A DNA stretch of 64,000 nt from the NCBI RefSeq assembly GCF_922984935.1, contig NC_060068.1, forward strand, positions 63,959,155 to 64,023,154, in the 5' to 3' direction. This stretch comes from Meles meles (taxonomy: Eukaryota > Chordata > Mammalia > Carnivora > Mustelidae). Shown in pieces: positions 12,301 through 27,300 of this stretch. The position numbers and the translations under genes are program-made. The number at the start of each line of letters is the position of its first letter. Position 1 is the stretch's first letter. A model generated the notes under the pieces. The model was not told the origin of the DNA. It ran no database searches and worked only from the letters and a program-made list of their open reading frames with translations.

Positions 12301-15300
12301 CTAGGGAAAATAATTTATTTCCCCTTATCAAATATAAACATATAAACTATAACATGAGAAATGTCTAACTTAAAAAGAGGCATTTTTAAAAATTGCTTTT
12401 AAGGTATTTGGAGTTCAAATGATGTTTTTCCTATAGAAAAATTACCATTAATTATGACTGGCTACTTGGGATAGTTCCAAAATGAGTCTGCAGTTGCTTT
12501 TCCACCCCTTTTCTGGTTTCCATGTTCCGTGGTTAAGTATAATTAAACATTCACAATGAAAAATAGGAAATAATATATCTGACATGCTAGAACTTAAACA
12601 GAATTAAGTAAGAAAATGAACATGACTAAGTCTTTGAGGACTAATAGGCTAATTTCAGGAAAATAAGGAGGTAGAGAAAGACCTCTATAAATCTTCCGAA
12701 GGTACATGTTTTACATATAACAATGTAAAAGTCCGTATTCTCCCATTTCCTTGGAAGGGGCACAGTACAAGTACTAATCTGCCAAACAATCGTAATTGTG
12801 GACTTTTTGGAGAAAGAAAGAAAGATCGAAGATAACTGGTTGAAAACAAAGGAGTAAAGACATTAAAGGGGATGTGTGTGAGAGAAAGGGACTGCCCTAA
12901 ATAAAACTCACTTGAGCTACAGGACAGTAGGCCACTACTGTGAGGTCTACCGTCAGGAACGCAGGTGGTGAGGGAGCAGACTGGGTCAGGCTGGTCTGCC
13001 TGCAGTCGTCATGCGGCCCCACTAGTGAGGCGTAGGAAGGGAGAGAAGAGGACTTCAAAGATGATTGGGAGGCAGGGACCAACTGGTATATACCCAGGAC
13101 TGGGAAGTTCCTGTATTCAGCATTTTAATAACCTCTGAAACGTAGCAATGCCTTATTTCAGATCTATTCTTAGCCTAATCTTCCTAAAAGAAAGTTGGGA
13201 AGACTAAGAAAATGGACATGGTTCTCCTGTGTCAGCAGTAAACTGGGATGAGAGTTGTAGTTAAGTATTTTTTTTTTTTTTTAATTCATTCAACAACCTA
13301 GGTGCTGTTCCAGGTGTAAGGAAACAACAGTGGAGAAGGCAGGCAAGCTGTCCTGGAGCTTATATTCTAATGCGGGGGGACAGATGGACGTACAGCACTC
13401 AGTGCAATGAAAAAAGAACAAAGCAGGGCAAAGGAAACAGAGTGATGGCAAGTATGTGTTCAGGCGCTGTTTCATATAGTGCAGTCAGGGGAAGGCTTCT
13501 CTGAGGAGGTGACATTTAAACCCCAAGGAAGGGTCAGGGCGAGTCCTGTAGATCCCTGGGGGAAGGGCTTCCCCCCCAGGAAGAGCAAATGTACAGACCC
13601 TGAGGCAGGGGAGCCTGCTGAGTCCAGTCCCCAGACACCAAGGAGCCCTGAATAGGCAGGAGCAGAGTAGGTGAGGGGTACAACTGTAAAAGAGGAGTGA
13701 GAGATCATGTTGGAATCTCAGGTGCAAGGAGAGATGTTGAATTTTATTCTTTGTGAAAGGGAAACCAGCAGAGACTTTGGAGACTTTTCAGCCTGCCACT
13801 CCTGAGGCTAAAGATGGCCAGGTGAGGGGCGCCTGGGTGGCTCAGTGGGTTAAGCCGCTGCCTTCGGCTCAGGTCATGATCTCAGGGTCCTGGGATCGAG
13901 TCCCGCATCGGGCTCTCTGCTCGGCAGGGAGCCTGCTTCCCTTCCTCTCTCTCTGTCTGCCTCTCTGCCTACTTGTGATCTCTCTCTATCAATTAAAATA
14001 AATAAAATCTTTAAAAAAAAAAAAAAAGATGGTCGGGTGAATTGACTGAAAGTGGTCTGAGCAGAGGGTGGGAGCAAGAAGGTACTGCAGCAGTCCGGGC
14101 AAGAGAGAACGGTGACCTGTTGCCAGTCTAACAGTAGTAGTATCACATATCTTTGTAAACTGATGAAGAATGAAACCAATGTAAAATATTCACAGTATTT
14201 AATAACTAACTACTTTACATATTTATGAACTTTTCTGTGCCACAGGAAACAGGGTATTCACTTCTCATCTATTTATCAATGATTTCCTTAAAAGCACTTT
14301 AGCTTAAACTGCATTTCAAAAAGCTCTTTGATCTTTGTTTAAAACCATTTTCATGTGTTTTTTTCTTCTGGCACATCTGTCATTCTAATACTGTTTTAAG
14401 TAAGTTTGATCTTTCTTGGTAGTAAAAGCAAAGACAAAAAGTAACTGCAGGATTCTCAACAAAGTGCCTTGAATTTAAAACAGTCAACAAATGGGGAAGA
14501 ATGCAGACCTGGATATACATGATGTTTACCTGAAGAGAGATAAGACTATATTTCTTCCTGAGCATAGGAGAGGATAAAAGATTAGCCTGGTATGGCAATG
14601 ATGCAAACTATGTACATTTTTTAGGGCATACCAAAGAATAAAAACTACTAACAATGACAGCCTTATTTAAATAAATTAAATAACATTTAATTGTTTGCCA
14701 TGTTCCAGTCATTGTTTTTATGCTTTGCAATAGCTGCTATTATTTACATGTTATTGATAAGAAAATTGAAGACCAGAGATGTAACTTGCCCAAGACCAAA
14801 ACTGAAGGAGGGATTTGAATTTAGGCAGTCTGATGCCAGGTCTTCTGGATTCTTTAGTACCACCACCAGTCTTGCTTTACTGTAGTTACTCAACTTCATG
14901 ATATTTTTTACACAATAAAAACAAAATAGTCTGAGTAGAATGCTTCTCCCAACCCTCCACTAGATCTTGTAACAGGAAGCATTTTGCAATCTGAGTCCTT
15001 AAAATAAGCATTCTTTTACACACAAGTGCATTTTTATATAATTATATTTTCATAATTCAAAAATATGGATTTATCTTTTATGTGAGAGGAAGGCAGGTGT
15101 TTTACAAAAAAGATCAATTATTAAAAGAAAAACTCACATGAAAATATGTTTAGAAGAGAAGATCAAAACTATTTTAATTTTAAAGTGAGACTCCCTTTAT
15201 TTCTCACTGAGCCAAAAGATGCTGCCAATGGGTTATTAGAGAAGAAAAGATACAGGTGGGTTAGTTTTAAAGAATAATCTCTGAAGTGCTATCAACTTTA

Positions 15301-18300
15301 ATAGTATAAAGAATTCCTGTTCATAAAAATGGCACTCTTCTGCCAGTATTAGAAAATGATAATGTGATGGTATACCACAAAGGACTATTAAGATAAACAG
15401 GTTAAGAATACCCTTTCTACTTTATCATAAAATACCATTTTATAGGAAAGAAAAAAACTATTTTAAAATACCTTTTGGGGGTGCCTGGGTGGCTCAGTGG
15501 GTTAAGCCTCTGCCTTCAGCTCAGGTCATGATCTCAGGGTCCTGGGATCGAGCCCCAGGGACTCTGCTTTCTCGGGGCTTTTGGGCTTTCTGCTCAGCGG
15601 GGAGCCTGCTTCCCCCTTTCTCTCTCTCTGCCTGCCTCTCTGCCTACTTGTGATCTCTCTCTCTGTCAAATAAATAAATAAATATTTTTTTTAAAAAAGG
15701 TGCCTCTCTGAAAAACAACCTGAGGGTTTTGAAGGGGCGGGGGTGGGAGGTTGGGGGGAACCAGGTGGTGGGTAATAGGGAGGGCACGTATTGCATGGAG
15801 CACTGGGTGTTGTGCAAAAACAATGAATACTGTTATGCTGAAAAAATATAATTTATTTATAAATAAATAAATTAAATATTTTTTTTAAAAGTGCTTCGTT
15901 AGCGTAGTAGGTAGTGCATCAGTCTCATAAAAAAATAAAATAAAATAACTTTTGTATTTTTCCCCAAGTTTTTTATTAATTTTATTATGCTGTGCAATAT
16001 TAGTTTCAGGTGTAGTTAAAATGCCTTTTAAAAACTATTTGTAAGTTCAGACATTTTAATAAAGCATTGTAGCCTCTTAAATTTGAACAGGCTCTGGGGC
16101 ACCTGGGTGGCTCAGTGGGTTAAGCCTCTGCCTTCAGCTCAGGTCATGATCTCAGGGTCCTGGGATCGAGCCCCACATCAGGCTCTCTGCTCAGCGGGGA
16201 GCCTGCTTCCTCCTCTCTCTCTGCCTGCCTCTCTGCTTACTCGTGATCTCTCTCTGTCAAATAAATAAATAAATCTTTAAAAAAAAAAATTGGGGGGCGC
16301 CTGGGTGGCTCAGTGGTTTAAGTCTCTGCCTTCGGCTCAGGTCATGATCTCAGGGTCCTGGAATTGAGCTCCGTATCGGGCTCTCTGCTCAGTGGGGAGC
16401 CTGTTTCTCCCTCTCTCTCTGCCTGCCTCTCTGCCTACTTGTGACCTCTCTCTCTGTCAAATAAATAAATAAATAAATAAATAAATTTGAACAGGCTCTT
16501 CATAGGTAGGTTTAATACAACAGGAATCCCAATTGTTTTTTCCTATTTAATATTCTTCTCTCTGAGGTGTTTTTTTTGTTTTTTTTTTTAAAGATTTTAT
16601 TTTTATTTACTTGACAGAGAGAGATCACAAGTAGACAGAGAGGCAGGCAGAGAGAGAGAGGGAAGCAGGCTCCCCGCTGAGCAGAGAGCCCGATGCGGGA
16701 CTCGATCCCAGGACCCTGAGATCACGACCTGAGCCGAAGGCAGCGGCCCAACCCACTGAGCCACCCAGGTGCCCCTCTCTGAGGTGTTTTTAATCACCAT
16801 CTTTTATATGCTATTTATGAGATCCGTATAACGTAGGGAAGAGGAGGTCTGGTTTGAGGCTTTGATCTAAGAAATTTAATCCCATACTCTGGGTGTAACT
16901 TAAATTCATATAAAATAATACAGCTATGGCTAAGCTAATACAGAAAGGGCCTTTAGAATCCTAAGACTACATTATGTTTTATATCTGTTGTAAACTTCTA
17001 ATTGGCTAGAAGAATCACAAAATAAAAAGTCCATTGTAGATGCGTTATCACAATCTGTATGCGTTATTTATTTATTTATTTATTTATTTTATTTATTTAT
17101 TTTTATTTTTTTTTATTTACAGCATAACAGTGTTCATTGTTTTGGCATCACACCCAGTGCTCCATGCAGTACGTGCCCTCCCTATTACCCACCACCTGGT
17201 TCCTCAACCTCCCACCCCACCCCCCGCCCCCCGCCGCCCCTTCATAACCCTCTGGTTGTTTTTCAGAGTCCATAGTCTCTCATGGGCGTTATTTATTAAG
17301 CAGAGGTAAAATAGAACATACTACCCTACAGTTCTGGTTTTTTAGTTAATCTTCACCGAAGTAGCTTTTAACTCTTTTAGTACTGAGCAATTTCATTTTT
17401 TTTTAATTTTTATTTTTTAAAGATTTTATTCACTTATTTGACACAGAGAGGGAGATCACAAGTAGGCAGAGAGGCAGGCAGAGAGAGAGAGACACGGGGA
17501 ATCAGGCTCCCCGCTGAGCAGAGAGCCCATCCCAGGACCCTGAGATCATGACCTGAGCCGAAGGCAGAGTTTTAACCACTGAGCCACCCAGGCGCCCTGA
17601 ACAATTTCATTTTAAAAGATAGATGGAAACATCAGATTAAACACAGACTATCAAAACAGTTTTGCCCTGCTGGCTGGTGAGAGTGTTCAACAAGGCAACA
17701 GACTCCGTTTATGGCTGTTGATCCTGGTGCAATGTTAATAGTCTCAAAAATGTGCTGATTTGGACAATATATTAGATACATCCTATCTGAATAAATAAAC
17801 AAAAACAAAAAACCCGTTTATACATTTTAAAGCCTTCATTTTCTTTTCAGTGATTCATGGGGACCATTTTCACATATCATTTCACCATTTAAAATAAAAT
17901 TGACCATTTTTTACCCAATCTGTTTTTACTTGGTATTCATATTGTTTCTAATTCTTTAGCTTAATATGATATTACAATAAATATCCATGGAGATAAATCT
18001 TTGTATATAGCTATAGGTTATTTTCTAAAATTGGAATTTCTAGGTCAAAAAGTATGTGTATTTCTGAGTAATTTGGAACAAACTGCCACATTTCCTCCGG
18101 AAAAATCTATGCCAGTTTATACTCCCAGAGGCAGAATAAGGAAAGGCCTAATTCCAATATAAGATTTTCTAATTCTTTTTAATCTTTGAAAACTTTATAT
18201 GTGCAAGAAAATTGATATCTTCTTGTTTTAATGTTTTTCTGACTACCGAGTTTGAACCTTTAAAATATCTTGGCCATTTGAGCATCTTCTCTTGTGAATT

Positions 18301-21300
18301 GTTTGTTTATATCTTTCAGTCACTTTTTGAGTAGGGTATTTTTCTTTTTCCTATAGATTTGTAAGAGCTCTATTAATATTAACACTTTATCATTTGTAAA
18401 AAGGTTAATTTTAGATAAATGATCATATTACCATGCTGTTTCCTGGCTCCAACATAGGATTCTTGCTGTACCCCCTCATCATTCTCTTTCTACCTTATCT
18501 CCGGTTAACATCTGGTCAGTAGGATGTTTCAGTGCTTTATATAAAAAGACCCATACACAGATATTCTCCTTCCTGCCCCAAACACATAAATGTAACTTTT
18601 CCCTTTTGGTGATAAAAATATTTGTAATGAAACATATTACAAGCTGTGCTAAGCCTGAAGAGGCTAATTTCCAGTTTAGAATTAGAGAGACACTGATTTT
18701 TGGCTTAATTTCCTTTACTCTAGTTGGGCAGATCTAATCAACACATGATGTAAATGCTGTTAATATATTCTGTAGGGAAATGTGACTCAGAAGTCTATTA
18801 CGAAGAATCAGTGAAAGATAAAAATAAGTAAAAATCTACATAGAACTGTGAGTTTTAAAAAATTGTAATAACTAACAAATTGCAGGAAAAAAAGAAATTG
18901 GAGAGCACCTACATAATTTCCAGAAGAGTATGGAAGGAATGGGAAGAGTTTCAGGGAATGTTTGGTTTTGGCTAATGAAATGCTTATTGTCATGCAACAC
19001 AAATCCAGGGATAGGCAGGTAGTCTCCTAGGTGGATAATAAATTCCCTCAACCTAAGCAGTTTTATTTAGTGTTTTCTTATATAATCTGTTAGCTAAATA
19101 CATTGGGAAATCTTGCAGATGCCTTTTAACTCTTACGATGTATAAAATGGCAAGTAGTGTTAATGGTGGATCAAAAATGTAGAGAAGAAAAATTTGCATT
19201 GTAGGCAAATATAAAACAACATTTAAAGAAAAATCACTTAAATAATGCAAAATAATTACCTTACATATCAGGTGATAGGCTGACTAAGCATAGATAGAGT
19301 AGGACTCACTGCAGACAGCTCCCTGTACATAATGGTCAGTTGAGGTGCCAGAGTCAGAAAGACAGGCAAAATGTCAAATACCACTAGCAAATATAGCAAG
19401 GGGATACTAAGAAAGAATCAGCCCAACCTTTCGTGATTGGTTTGCAGTTCTGGTCACTGTCCTTCTAGAAAACAGAACAAGGCTAAAGAGTTCAGCAAAT
19501 TTGGAAATGGGGTGGGGGGACTTCTACCTGAGGAAAAACTAGGGGAGGAAACTACAAAGAGATTCCACCATCAAGAAGCACCTGTTCCTAAGGGCACCTG
19601 GGTGACTCAGTTGGTTAAGTATCCACCTTCTGTTCAGATCATGATCCCATGGTCCTGGGATCAAGCCCCGCTCAGCAGGGACCCTACTTCTCCCTCTCCT
19701 GTTCCCCCTGCTTGTTCTCTCTCTCTCTGTATGTGTCAAATAAATACATAAAATCTTAAAAAAAAAAAAAAAGAAGCACCTTTCCTAAAACTATAAAGGT
19801 TATAATAAGAGAGACACAAACACACATAATCATACATACACTTCTTATCAAAACAGAAATGAGGGGCGCCTGGGTGGCTCAGTGGGTTAAGCCGCTGCCT
19901 TCAGCTCAGGTCATGATCTCAGGGTCCTGGGATCGAGTCCCACATCGGGCTCTCTGCTCAGCGGAGAGCCTGCTTCCCTTCCTCTCTCTCTGCCTGCCTC
20001 TCTTGTGATTTCTCTCTGTCAAATAAATAAATAAAATCTTTAAAACAAACAAACAAACAAAAAAAACAGAAATGAGGAAGTAGTCAGGATTGCCTGAAAA
20101 GTGAGGGAGCCAGAAAGTGGCAGAGATACAGCTAAGCGTGATAATTGCTTTGGGATATAGGGGAACCAGCAAATGACAACCAAGAAACTGAAGAGATTAA
20201 AAATATCATCAGGCAAAAGAACAACAAAGAATCGTGTTCAAATATACAAGAAGTGATATAAAATAAAAGAGAAAGTGAAAAGGCACTGAAAAAAATTAAC
20301 CCTGAAGAATTTTAAGACCCTGGAATAATCTTCAGTTAAATGAAGGGAAGGACTTTGTAGCAGAAGGAAGGAAATAAAAAAGGAATTTCTTACGTCTTTG
20401 GTTTTCAGATACATGCTTCTTTCACATTTCGATATATACATATGAAACATATATATCTTATGTCGTGTTTTCTTTCACCAAAATCTGTTTATAAATAGAT
20501 GGTACTTTTTGTAATTGATGGTGCCTTAGAACAGAAGAATTTCAGTATTTAAATGTTACTGAATTTAAAGTAGTCTGCTAAATTAGATAGAGGCTAACAA
20601 TGCTGTATAATTTCCTCTGAATTTACTGATGGTGTTGTTCTATTACCTTCAACAAAACTGTTAACTACCCCTATCCATATGTTGCTGTTCTAGACGTATG
20701 GTTCTGTTTATAGACATTAAGAAGCTAGTGAAGTTCTTAGCACAGAATAATCTAAAGATTCTGAGGAGAAACGGGTTCATACGTTAGATTAAGAGGCTTT
20801 TCTAACACTGTATAAGATTCGTAGTTTCAAAGTGGATAAAATAATCCAGAAGGGAACAACTTACACTTCTGAGAGGTGGTGGTAGAGAATCACATGTTGC
20901 GCAAATCCTATCTGTAAGGTTATGAACCTGAATATCTTCTGTGGCTTACGTTATAGCCATGTCTCGGCTGTGAATCTTTTGAAGGGAAAAACGACTGTTT
21001 GCTACAGGAACCTGAGGAGTTATCATCCTCATTTTTTCAGATGTGGATCTGACTCACAGTTAAAAGAATTGCTCAAGGTTATGAACAGGTCAGCCAAGTC
21101 CCTCCCTACTTTGCTTATTCCTTTTCCAACATTATTACAAATAAATACTTACAGGATTGTGTTACTTACCAAGCATAGTCGGGTAAATATCCACAAGAGA
21201 AACCACACTGGGTACTTGTAGGTTGGCCTTAATTCCTGGTCCCATCATCAAGAGTGGAACGTGGGCACTCGCTTCATACATACTCATTTTGTAAAACTGA

Positions 21301-24300
21301 CGATGCTCCATGGCCAGCTCTCCGTGGTCTGAGGTGTATATGACAATAGTTTTCTGAAGAAGATCTAACTGGCGAAGAGCTAAAATAATTTCTCCTACAA
21401 CACGAATCAAAATAAGCCTTAATTAGCTTTTAGTTTGTGTTCTATCACGGTAAGCTCATAACAACTCGACCTTGCAAGAGGGTGATTGTTAACGTCTGAA
21501 TGTCAGCCTGTGTTCTTAAGTAAGTTATGCCACACTCTTGTGTTATGCCCGCTCTTCACCTGACAGACAAGACAGAGGAAGGAGAAAATATAGTACTGAT
21601 ATTACGCTGGCTTGGTTTCTATGTTCTTATCAGAGATTGGGGAAATTTTTTTTCCCCTTCGTGACTTAAATGAAAAAAGAAAGACAAGTCTAGATGTCAG
21701 CGCTGTGGTGTATCCCAATGAATGGACTGGTATTACCACCAAGCCACAATTTATGCCCCATGGGAGGTCAGAATCCTCCTCCCTGCTACCCTTTCTCCCA
21801 CACCCCCAATAGGCAAGTCAGACTTAGCATATTCTTGGGTAGGGAATAACTGGGCAATAAAATTCCTCTGACCAGTCCCTGTCTCTTAGTGTCCTCCTCA
21901 TTGTAATTAAGAGAATCACAGGAAGGCACAGTCGAGAGACGAATCATCCCCTTTTTGCCAGTTCCCCAATCCGGGCCTACAGGGGTCTGTATTATGAATA
22001 TAAAACCCACACGTGATTCTGAGGTCCCATCAAACTGAGACCCACTGTTCTATGGAGTTATTTACAAAGCACAGACCATCAGGATCTTTCAACTGGACAA
22101 ATATAATGTTTTCCAAATTGGTCTTCTTGCCCCTATACCTCTTTCTCCTCTAACTCTTGTACCGCTGGGGTGGCTGTCTTTTTAAAATATTTGATCATGT
22201 CATACCCCAGCTTAAAATTTTTTCAAAATTTCCCATTGTCTAATTCTTCAGCAAGCTCAGCACCCTCAACTACCCTCTAGACCTATACTTCTTAGAGTCC
22301 TAAAGGACTTAGAATTCCTAAACTAGTCATAATTGGGTTAGATTTTCTTGCCTCTGTACATTGTCTGCTTTCTTCTATGTGGAATGCCTTTTCTCTCACC
22401 TTCTACTTGGCAGATTTCCATTCTTCCTCTAGGACCTAGCTCAAGCTTTATCTCCCTGGTGAAACACTGCCTGCTCCTCCAGGTAGACTGAATCGTTGTC
22501 CTCCAAGGCCTCCACAGCTTGTATTCTGCCATAGTTACAACTCACGTTACAAGGGCTGGTGTTTGTACTCATCTTGTACATGTTTGCTGAGTTCTTACTA
22601 TTTGCCAGGCACCATGGATCCAAAGCGAGGCACCTGGGACATGACCTTGGTTAAGACTGAAATCCCTTGGGGCGCCTGGTGGCTCAGTGGGTTAAGCCTC
22701 TGCCTTCGGCTCAGGTCATGAGCTCAGCATCCTGGGATCGAGCCCCGCATCCGGCTCTCTGCTCAGCAGGGAGCCTGCTCCCCGCCCCCCCCCCCGCCTG
22801 CCTCTCTGCCTACTTGTGATCTCTCATTGTCAAATAAATAAATAAAATCCTTAAAAAAAAAAAAAAAAGACCGAAATCCCTGCTCTCATGAGGCTCCCCT
22901 TGCTCAAGAGAAGCAGACAGTAAACAAGCAAATAGACAAAATAATTGACAATTATGATGTAAATAATCAAGATGACAAGGCAGAGGATAGGTAGGATGGT
23001 ATACTAACTTGTGGTGGCTGGGAAGATATCCCTGAGGAGATATATGAACAGAGAGCTAAAGACTGAGAATAACCAGCCATGTAAAGAGCAAAGGGAAGAG
23101 CATCCCAGGCCCAGAGAAAAGCCCATATAAAGGCCCGCTTAGTGTTTTTAATTAAAGTGTGATTTCTTAATAATATTCAGTTAGTACCTCCAATGCCCCA
23201 AATAGTGCCTGATAGCTAGCTAGTGGGCACTAAATATTTGTAGAACAAATACAGTGAACAGTGAGAAATACTATTTGGAGGCGAGACTAGTGTGGCTTTA
23301 ACAAGGTATGCCCTATTTCATAAACTTTGTAGTTGAAGTGAGCTGCTGCATTTTTTTTTAATCTAAGAGACTTCAAGAGCTATTCCCATACTCCCTGCAG
23401 CAACATTATATATATAATATTTTACCTTAGTAGATACGGATGAATGGATAGCTGCAAACTTTCCAAAGTGATTTCCAGGGTGCAATGGGTGAATACTGAC
23501 TAACATCAGAAAATTTGAAAAACAATTCAACATTTGTGTGGATTCAGGATTAAAGAAATTTACTTTAAATATCAAATGCATTTAAGATTGAGTATTTAGA
23601 AAATCCTTAGGACTTTTAATTCATATTGTACTTGATCTATTATAAATAATACACCCATCTTTTTTGCTTTCTGCTTTATACTTTTCTATTTTTGCCCAAT
23701 AATGCTTTTTAAGAATCAGCTACCCGTTCACTCTCAAAATTCACTTTGTACGGAAGTGTGCTTCCCACACTTCACTAATATGGTTTGCTCCACTCCAAAG
23801 TAAACTATGAAAATAACTTGTTAGAAAAATCAATTTTTTTTAAAAAACCAAGGGTTCTTCAATCTAAATTGGAAACGGCCATTAACTCTACAAGTGAGTA
23901 GGCAAAACACTTTCTTGACACTCATCTTATGGAAGCAGGTAGGGTTTTGAGCTGAACTACGGAAGGAAATTAGTATGATACTGGACCAGAAATACACATA
24001 AAAAAAACTGATGTCAGTTTTAGTTCAACTCTAAAGGACCTGGGAAGAATGGTTTTGTTTTCTAATTATTACAGGTCCGGGAGAATTCACAAGATTCTGT
24101 GACTAAACTCATCTCTCTCAGAATCTCAGAAGCTGCCTTACAGTTACCTGTCACATATGTACTGATTCCTGTTTAAAGCAGGTAAAAAGTTTTGTGTCAA
24201 GCAGATAATAGCCTTCTGTGGTCCTGTCTTTATGTACGAACAAACCTGCGCATTTATTAATTTATGAATAATTAAGATGGAAAAGACTTCTTAGTCCATG

Positions 24301-27300
24301 ATTGATAATACAAATTATCCAATTTTTATATGGGTCAAGATTTTTATAATTCTAAGCCTTTAGCACCCAGCAACTGTTGTAAAACATTGTCTGAGGAAGT
24401 TCATACAAGTCAACAACCAGCATGATCACAGTTTGTTGGAAAAATACTATACTTTTTCTTCATTTAATTGCTTATTAAATATACCACCTACCAAGCATGG
24501 CATCTGTCTCAGCACACATGGCATAATAAAAGGCCCTAATATTTTTAATTTCTTTTTCTGTAAACTTTCCAGTGCAGTTTTTTGTATAAGAAGAGTAATA
24601 ATCTATAGGGTGCATTTCTGACAGAGGTGACCACTTTGGGATTTTGATGGCATCATAAGAAACCTAAAAAGGAGAGAAAGACAAGGTAGTTAATATTCTC
24701 TCTTCCAACAAGTATGTATGGTGAACAAGACAATATTTAATTACTTAGGATTGTAGAGGTATGTAAAGAAAATAGTAAATAAAATACACAATTAGGAACA
24801 AATTGTTAATATTCCTAGTGACAACAAAAGATATGTATTAATACCCATATATAGAGTCATGAAAATTGTTTTTATAATTACACATGACAAAGAAAAATAC
24901 GAGCTATATTAGACAGTATTCTAGTCCAGAAAAAGTGTCCAAGCTTTTTATTGGTGTGACCAATTCAAAATTCCAGAATCAACAACCTCAGAATCTAGAC
25001 TGTTTCCCAATAGTTTGCTAGTAAAACTGCCAATATCTAGCGAGACAGCCAAATGTTTGCTAAGAAAAAATACAACTTTTCAATACATATGAATGCTTAC
25101 AGCTTTGGTGAAAACAAGACTAAACTTAAGTCATATACTTCTTTCAGTCATGTAACTTAAAAAATTCAGATGTCTACTTACTACTTACTTATAAGTTATT
25201 CGATTCAGTTCATTAGGCTAGTACTCATTTTTCAAGATGGAGCCTGTTACAACTTTTTCAGAAGACATGAAGTATCTACAATTTTGACATTGTTTCCTTT
25301 GAAAGAGGGTTCACTAAACAGCATTTCTGATTAGAGTGTTTTTTTTTAATATTTTATTTATTTGACAGAGAGAAATCACAAGTAGGCAGAGAGGCAGGCA
25401 CAGAGAGAGGAGGAAGCAGGCTCCCTGTGGCGCAGAGAGCCTGCTGTGGGGCTCGATCCCAGGACCCTGGGATCATGACCTGAGCTGAAGGCAGAGGCTT
25501 TAACCCACTGAGCCACCCAGGCGCCCCTCTGATTAGAGTTTTTAAAGCAACTTAAATTCAATTTAAGTTGATGCCTTTCAAACAAAACACAGGTGGTTCT
25601 TGCTTGCATGGCTCAGATGGGCATGGATTTCATTTGCCAAGGTTGAGTTAAATAATACCAGTCCCCCAACAACACAAATTTTAATTACCAAAGCATATTA
25701 ACTGTGAAATACTGCATAAAGTACAAACTCTCACAAATACTGCTAGCTCTTTAGTCTGCAAATCCCTGTATATTACAGGTGTGTGTCCCAATCGGTGACT
25801 AATCATGTTATTTTTTTTCAAAGCCTATCAGTGATTGGTCCCTGTAAATCGGTTTTTCAGTATGGATACGTATAGCCAAGCATGTAGCTGGGCTGCCTCC
25901 TTGTCTCCCAGTGAGAACTTCATGTGGCATTTTACAAAAATGGATAATCAAAAGAGGGGATTGATAAAGGTGAATGCACAGTAAAGAAATAAAAAGGTGG
26001 TAATACTGTACGTGAAATCTGAATCAAACATTAACTAGAGTCATAGAAAAAAGAGCCAACCTGCACATGTTGACACTGCTACCATTTTTTTTAAAGATTT
26101 TATTTATTTATTGGACAGACAGATCACAGGTAGGCAGAGAGGCAGGCAGAGAGAGAGGAGGAAGCAGGCTCCCTGCTGAGCAGAGAGCCTGATGTGGGGC
26201 TTGATCCCAGGACCCTAGGACGAAGGCAGAGGCTTTAACCCACTGAACCACCCAGGTGTCCCTATGCTGCCACCATTTGATACATTCTAGCTATGCAGCC
26301 AGAGGAACTTAATGTAGATAAACTCATTGATAAAAATGGGAAGTTCGCTGCATCACAGAAGGATGAACATATTCTAGAGAAAGTGACACGGGCAAAAATC
26401 CATAGGTTAAAAGAATTCTCAGAAATACATTATGACATTGGAAGTGCAAAGGGCAAAATGTTGGAAGGTGATCCCCATTTAGAAAGGGATAGGACAGTCT
26501 GCCAAGACTTAGAGAAGATGCTTGCTCCATTATCTTGGTATACAGCGAGAAGACAGGCATTGCCCAAATTCTTGATTTTTTTTTTCAAAAACCCAAAACA
26601 CTTTAATCCTCAATATTTCTAGTGTTTTCAGTTACAGTGCATTCAACATTGGTTTTCCTGGTTTTTCATTTCCCTGCACATTTATAACCCAAAATAAGAG
26701 GTTTAATATTTTGACAAGTGTTTTTTTTTTTGTTTTGTTTTTTTTTAAAGATTTTATTCATTTATTCGGCAGAGAGAGATCACAAGTAGGCAGAGAGGCA
26801 GGCAGAGAGAGAGAGAGGGAAGCAGGCTCCCCGCTGAGCAGAGAGCCTGATGGGGGGCTCGATCCCAGGACCCTGAGATCGTGACCTGAGCCGAAGGCAG
26901 CGGCTCAACCCACTGAGCCACCCAGGCGCTCCTTGACAAATGTTTTTTAAGAGTCCTAGAAAAATGGTCATTGTCTCAAGTGATGGTTGAGATCTCTTTG
27001 TACAGTTTCAACTTGCATGGTCACTTTCACTAATCTGCACTCTGCCAAGTGAAGACTGCCGGCACTCTTAAAAGAATGCCTTTTAGTTTCTTTTCTTTTT
27101 TCTTTTTTCAAAATTTTATTTATTTGAGAGCTCACAAGCTGGGGCACAGGGCAAAGGGAGAGAGAGAGAGAAAAATCCTGAGCAGACTCTGCACTGAGCA
27201 AAGAGCCTGACCCGAGGCTCAATCCCAGGACCTTGGGAACATAACTTGAGCTGAAACCAAGGGTTGGACACTCAACCTACTGAGCCATCCAGGCGCCCCA

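Larger units (their letters stand above)
11672..21169 (-). other. ARSK: ARSK intron 6
   Basis: A 9.5-kb GT-AG intron rich in SINEs, with L1 pieces and the tRNA-Met half. Stretches 11995-13280, 14110-14690, 14880-15475, 18420-19590 and 20070-21160 hold no gene that I can see. Confidence 0.9.
21395..24491 (-). other. ARSK: ARSK intron 5
   Basis: A 3.1-kb GT-AG intron. It holds L2 pieces, one SINE and unique AT-rich sequence at 21400-22050 and 23270-24490 with no gene visible. Confidence 0.9.

Noticed and set aside
13861..14001. Recurring WVAQWVKPLPSAQVMISGSW-type peptides in many frames
   Set aside because: These are translations of the CAN-SINE body on either strand, not proteins.
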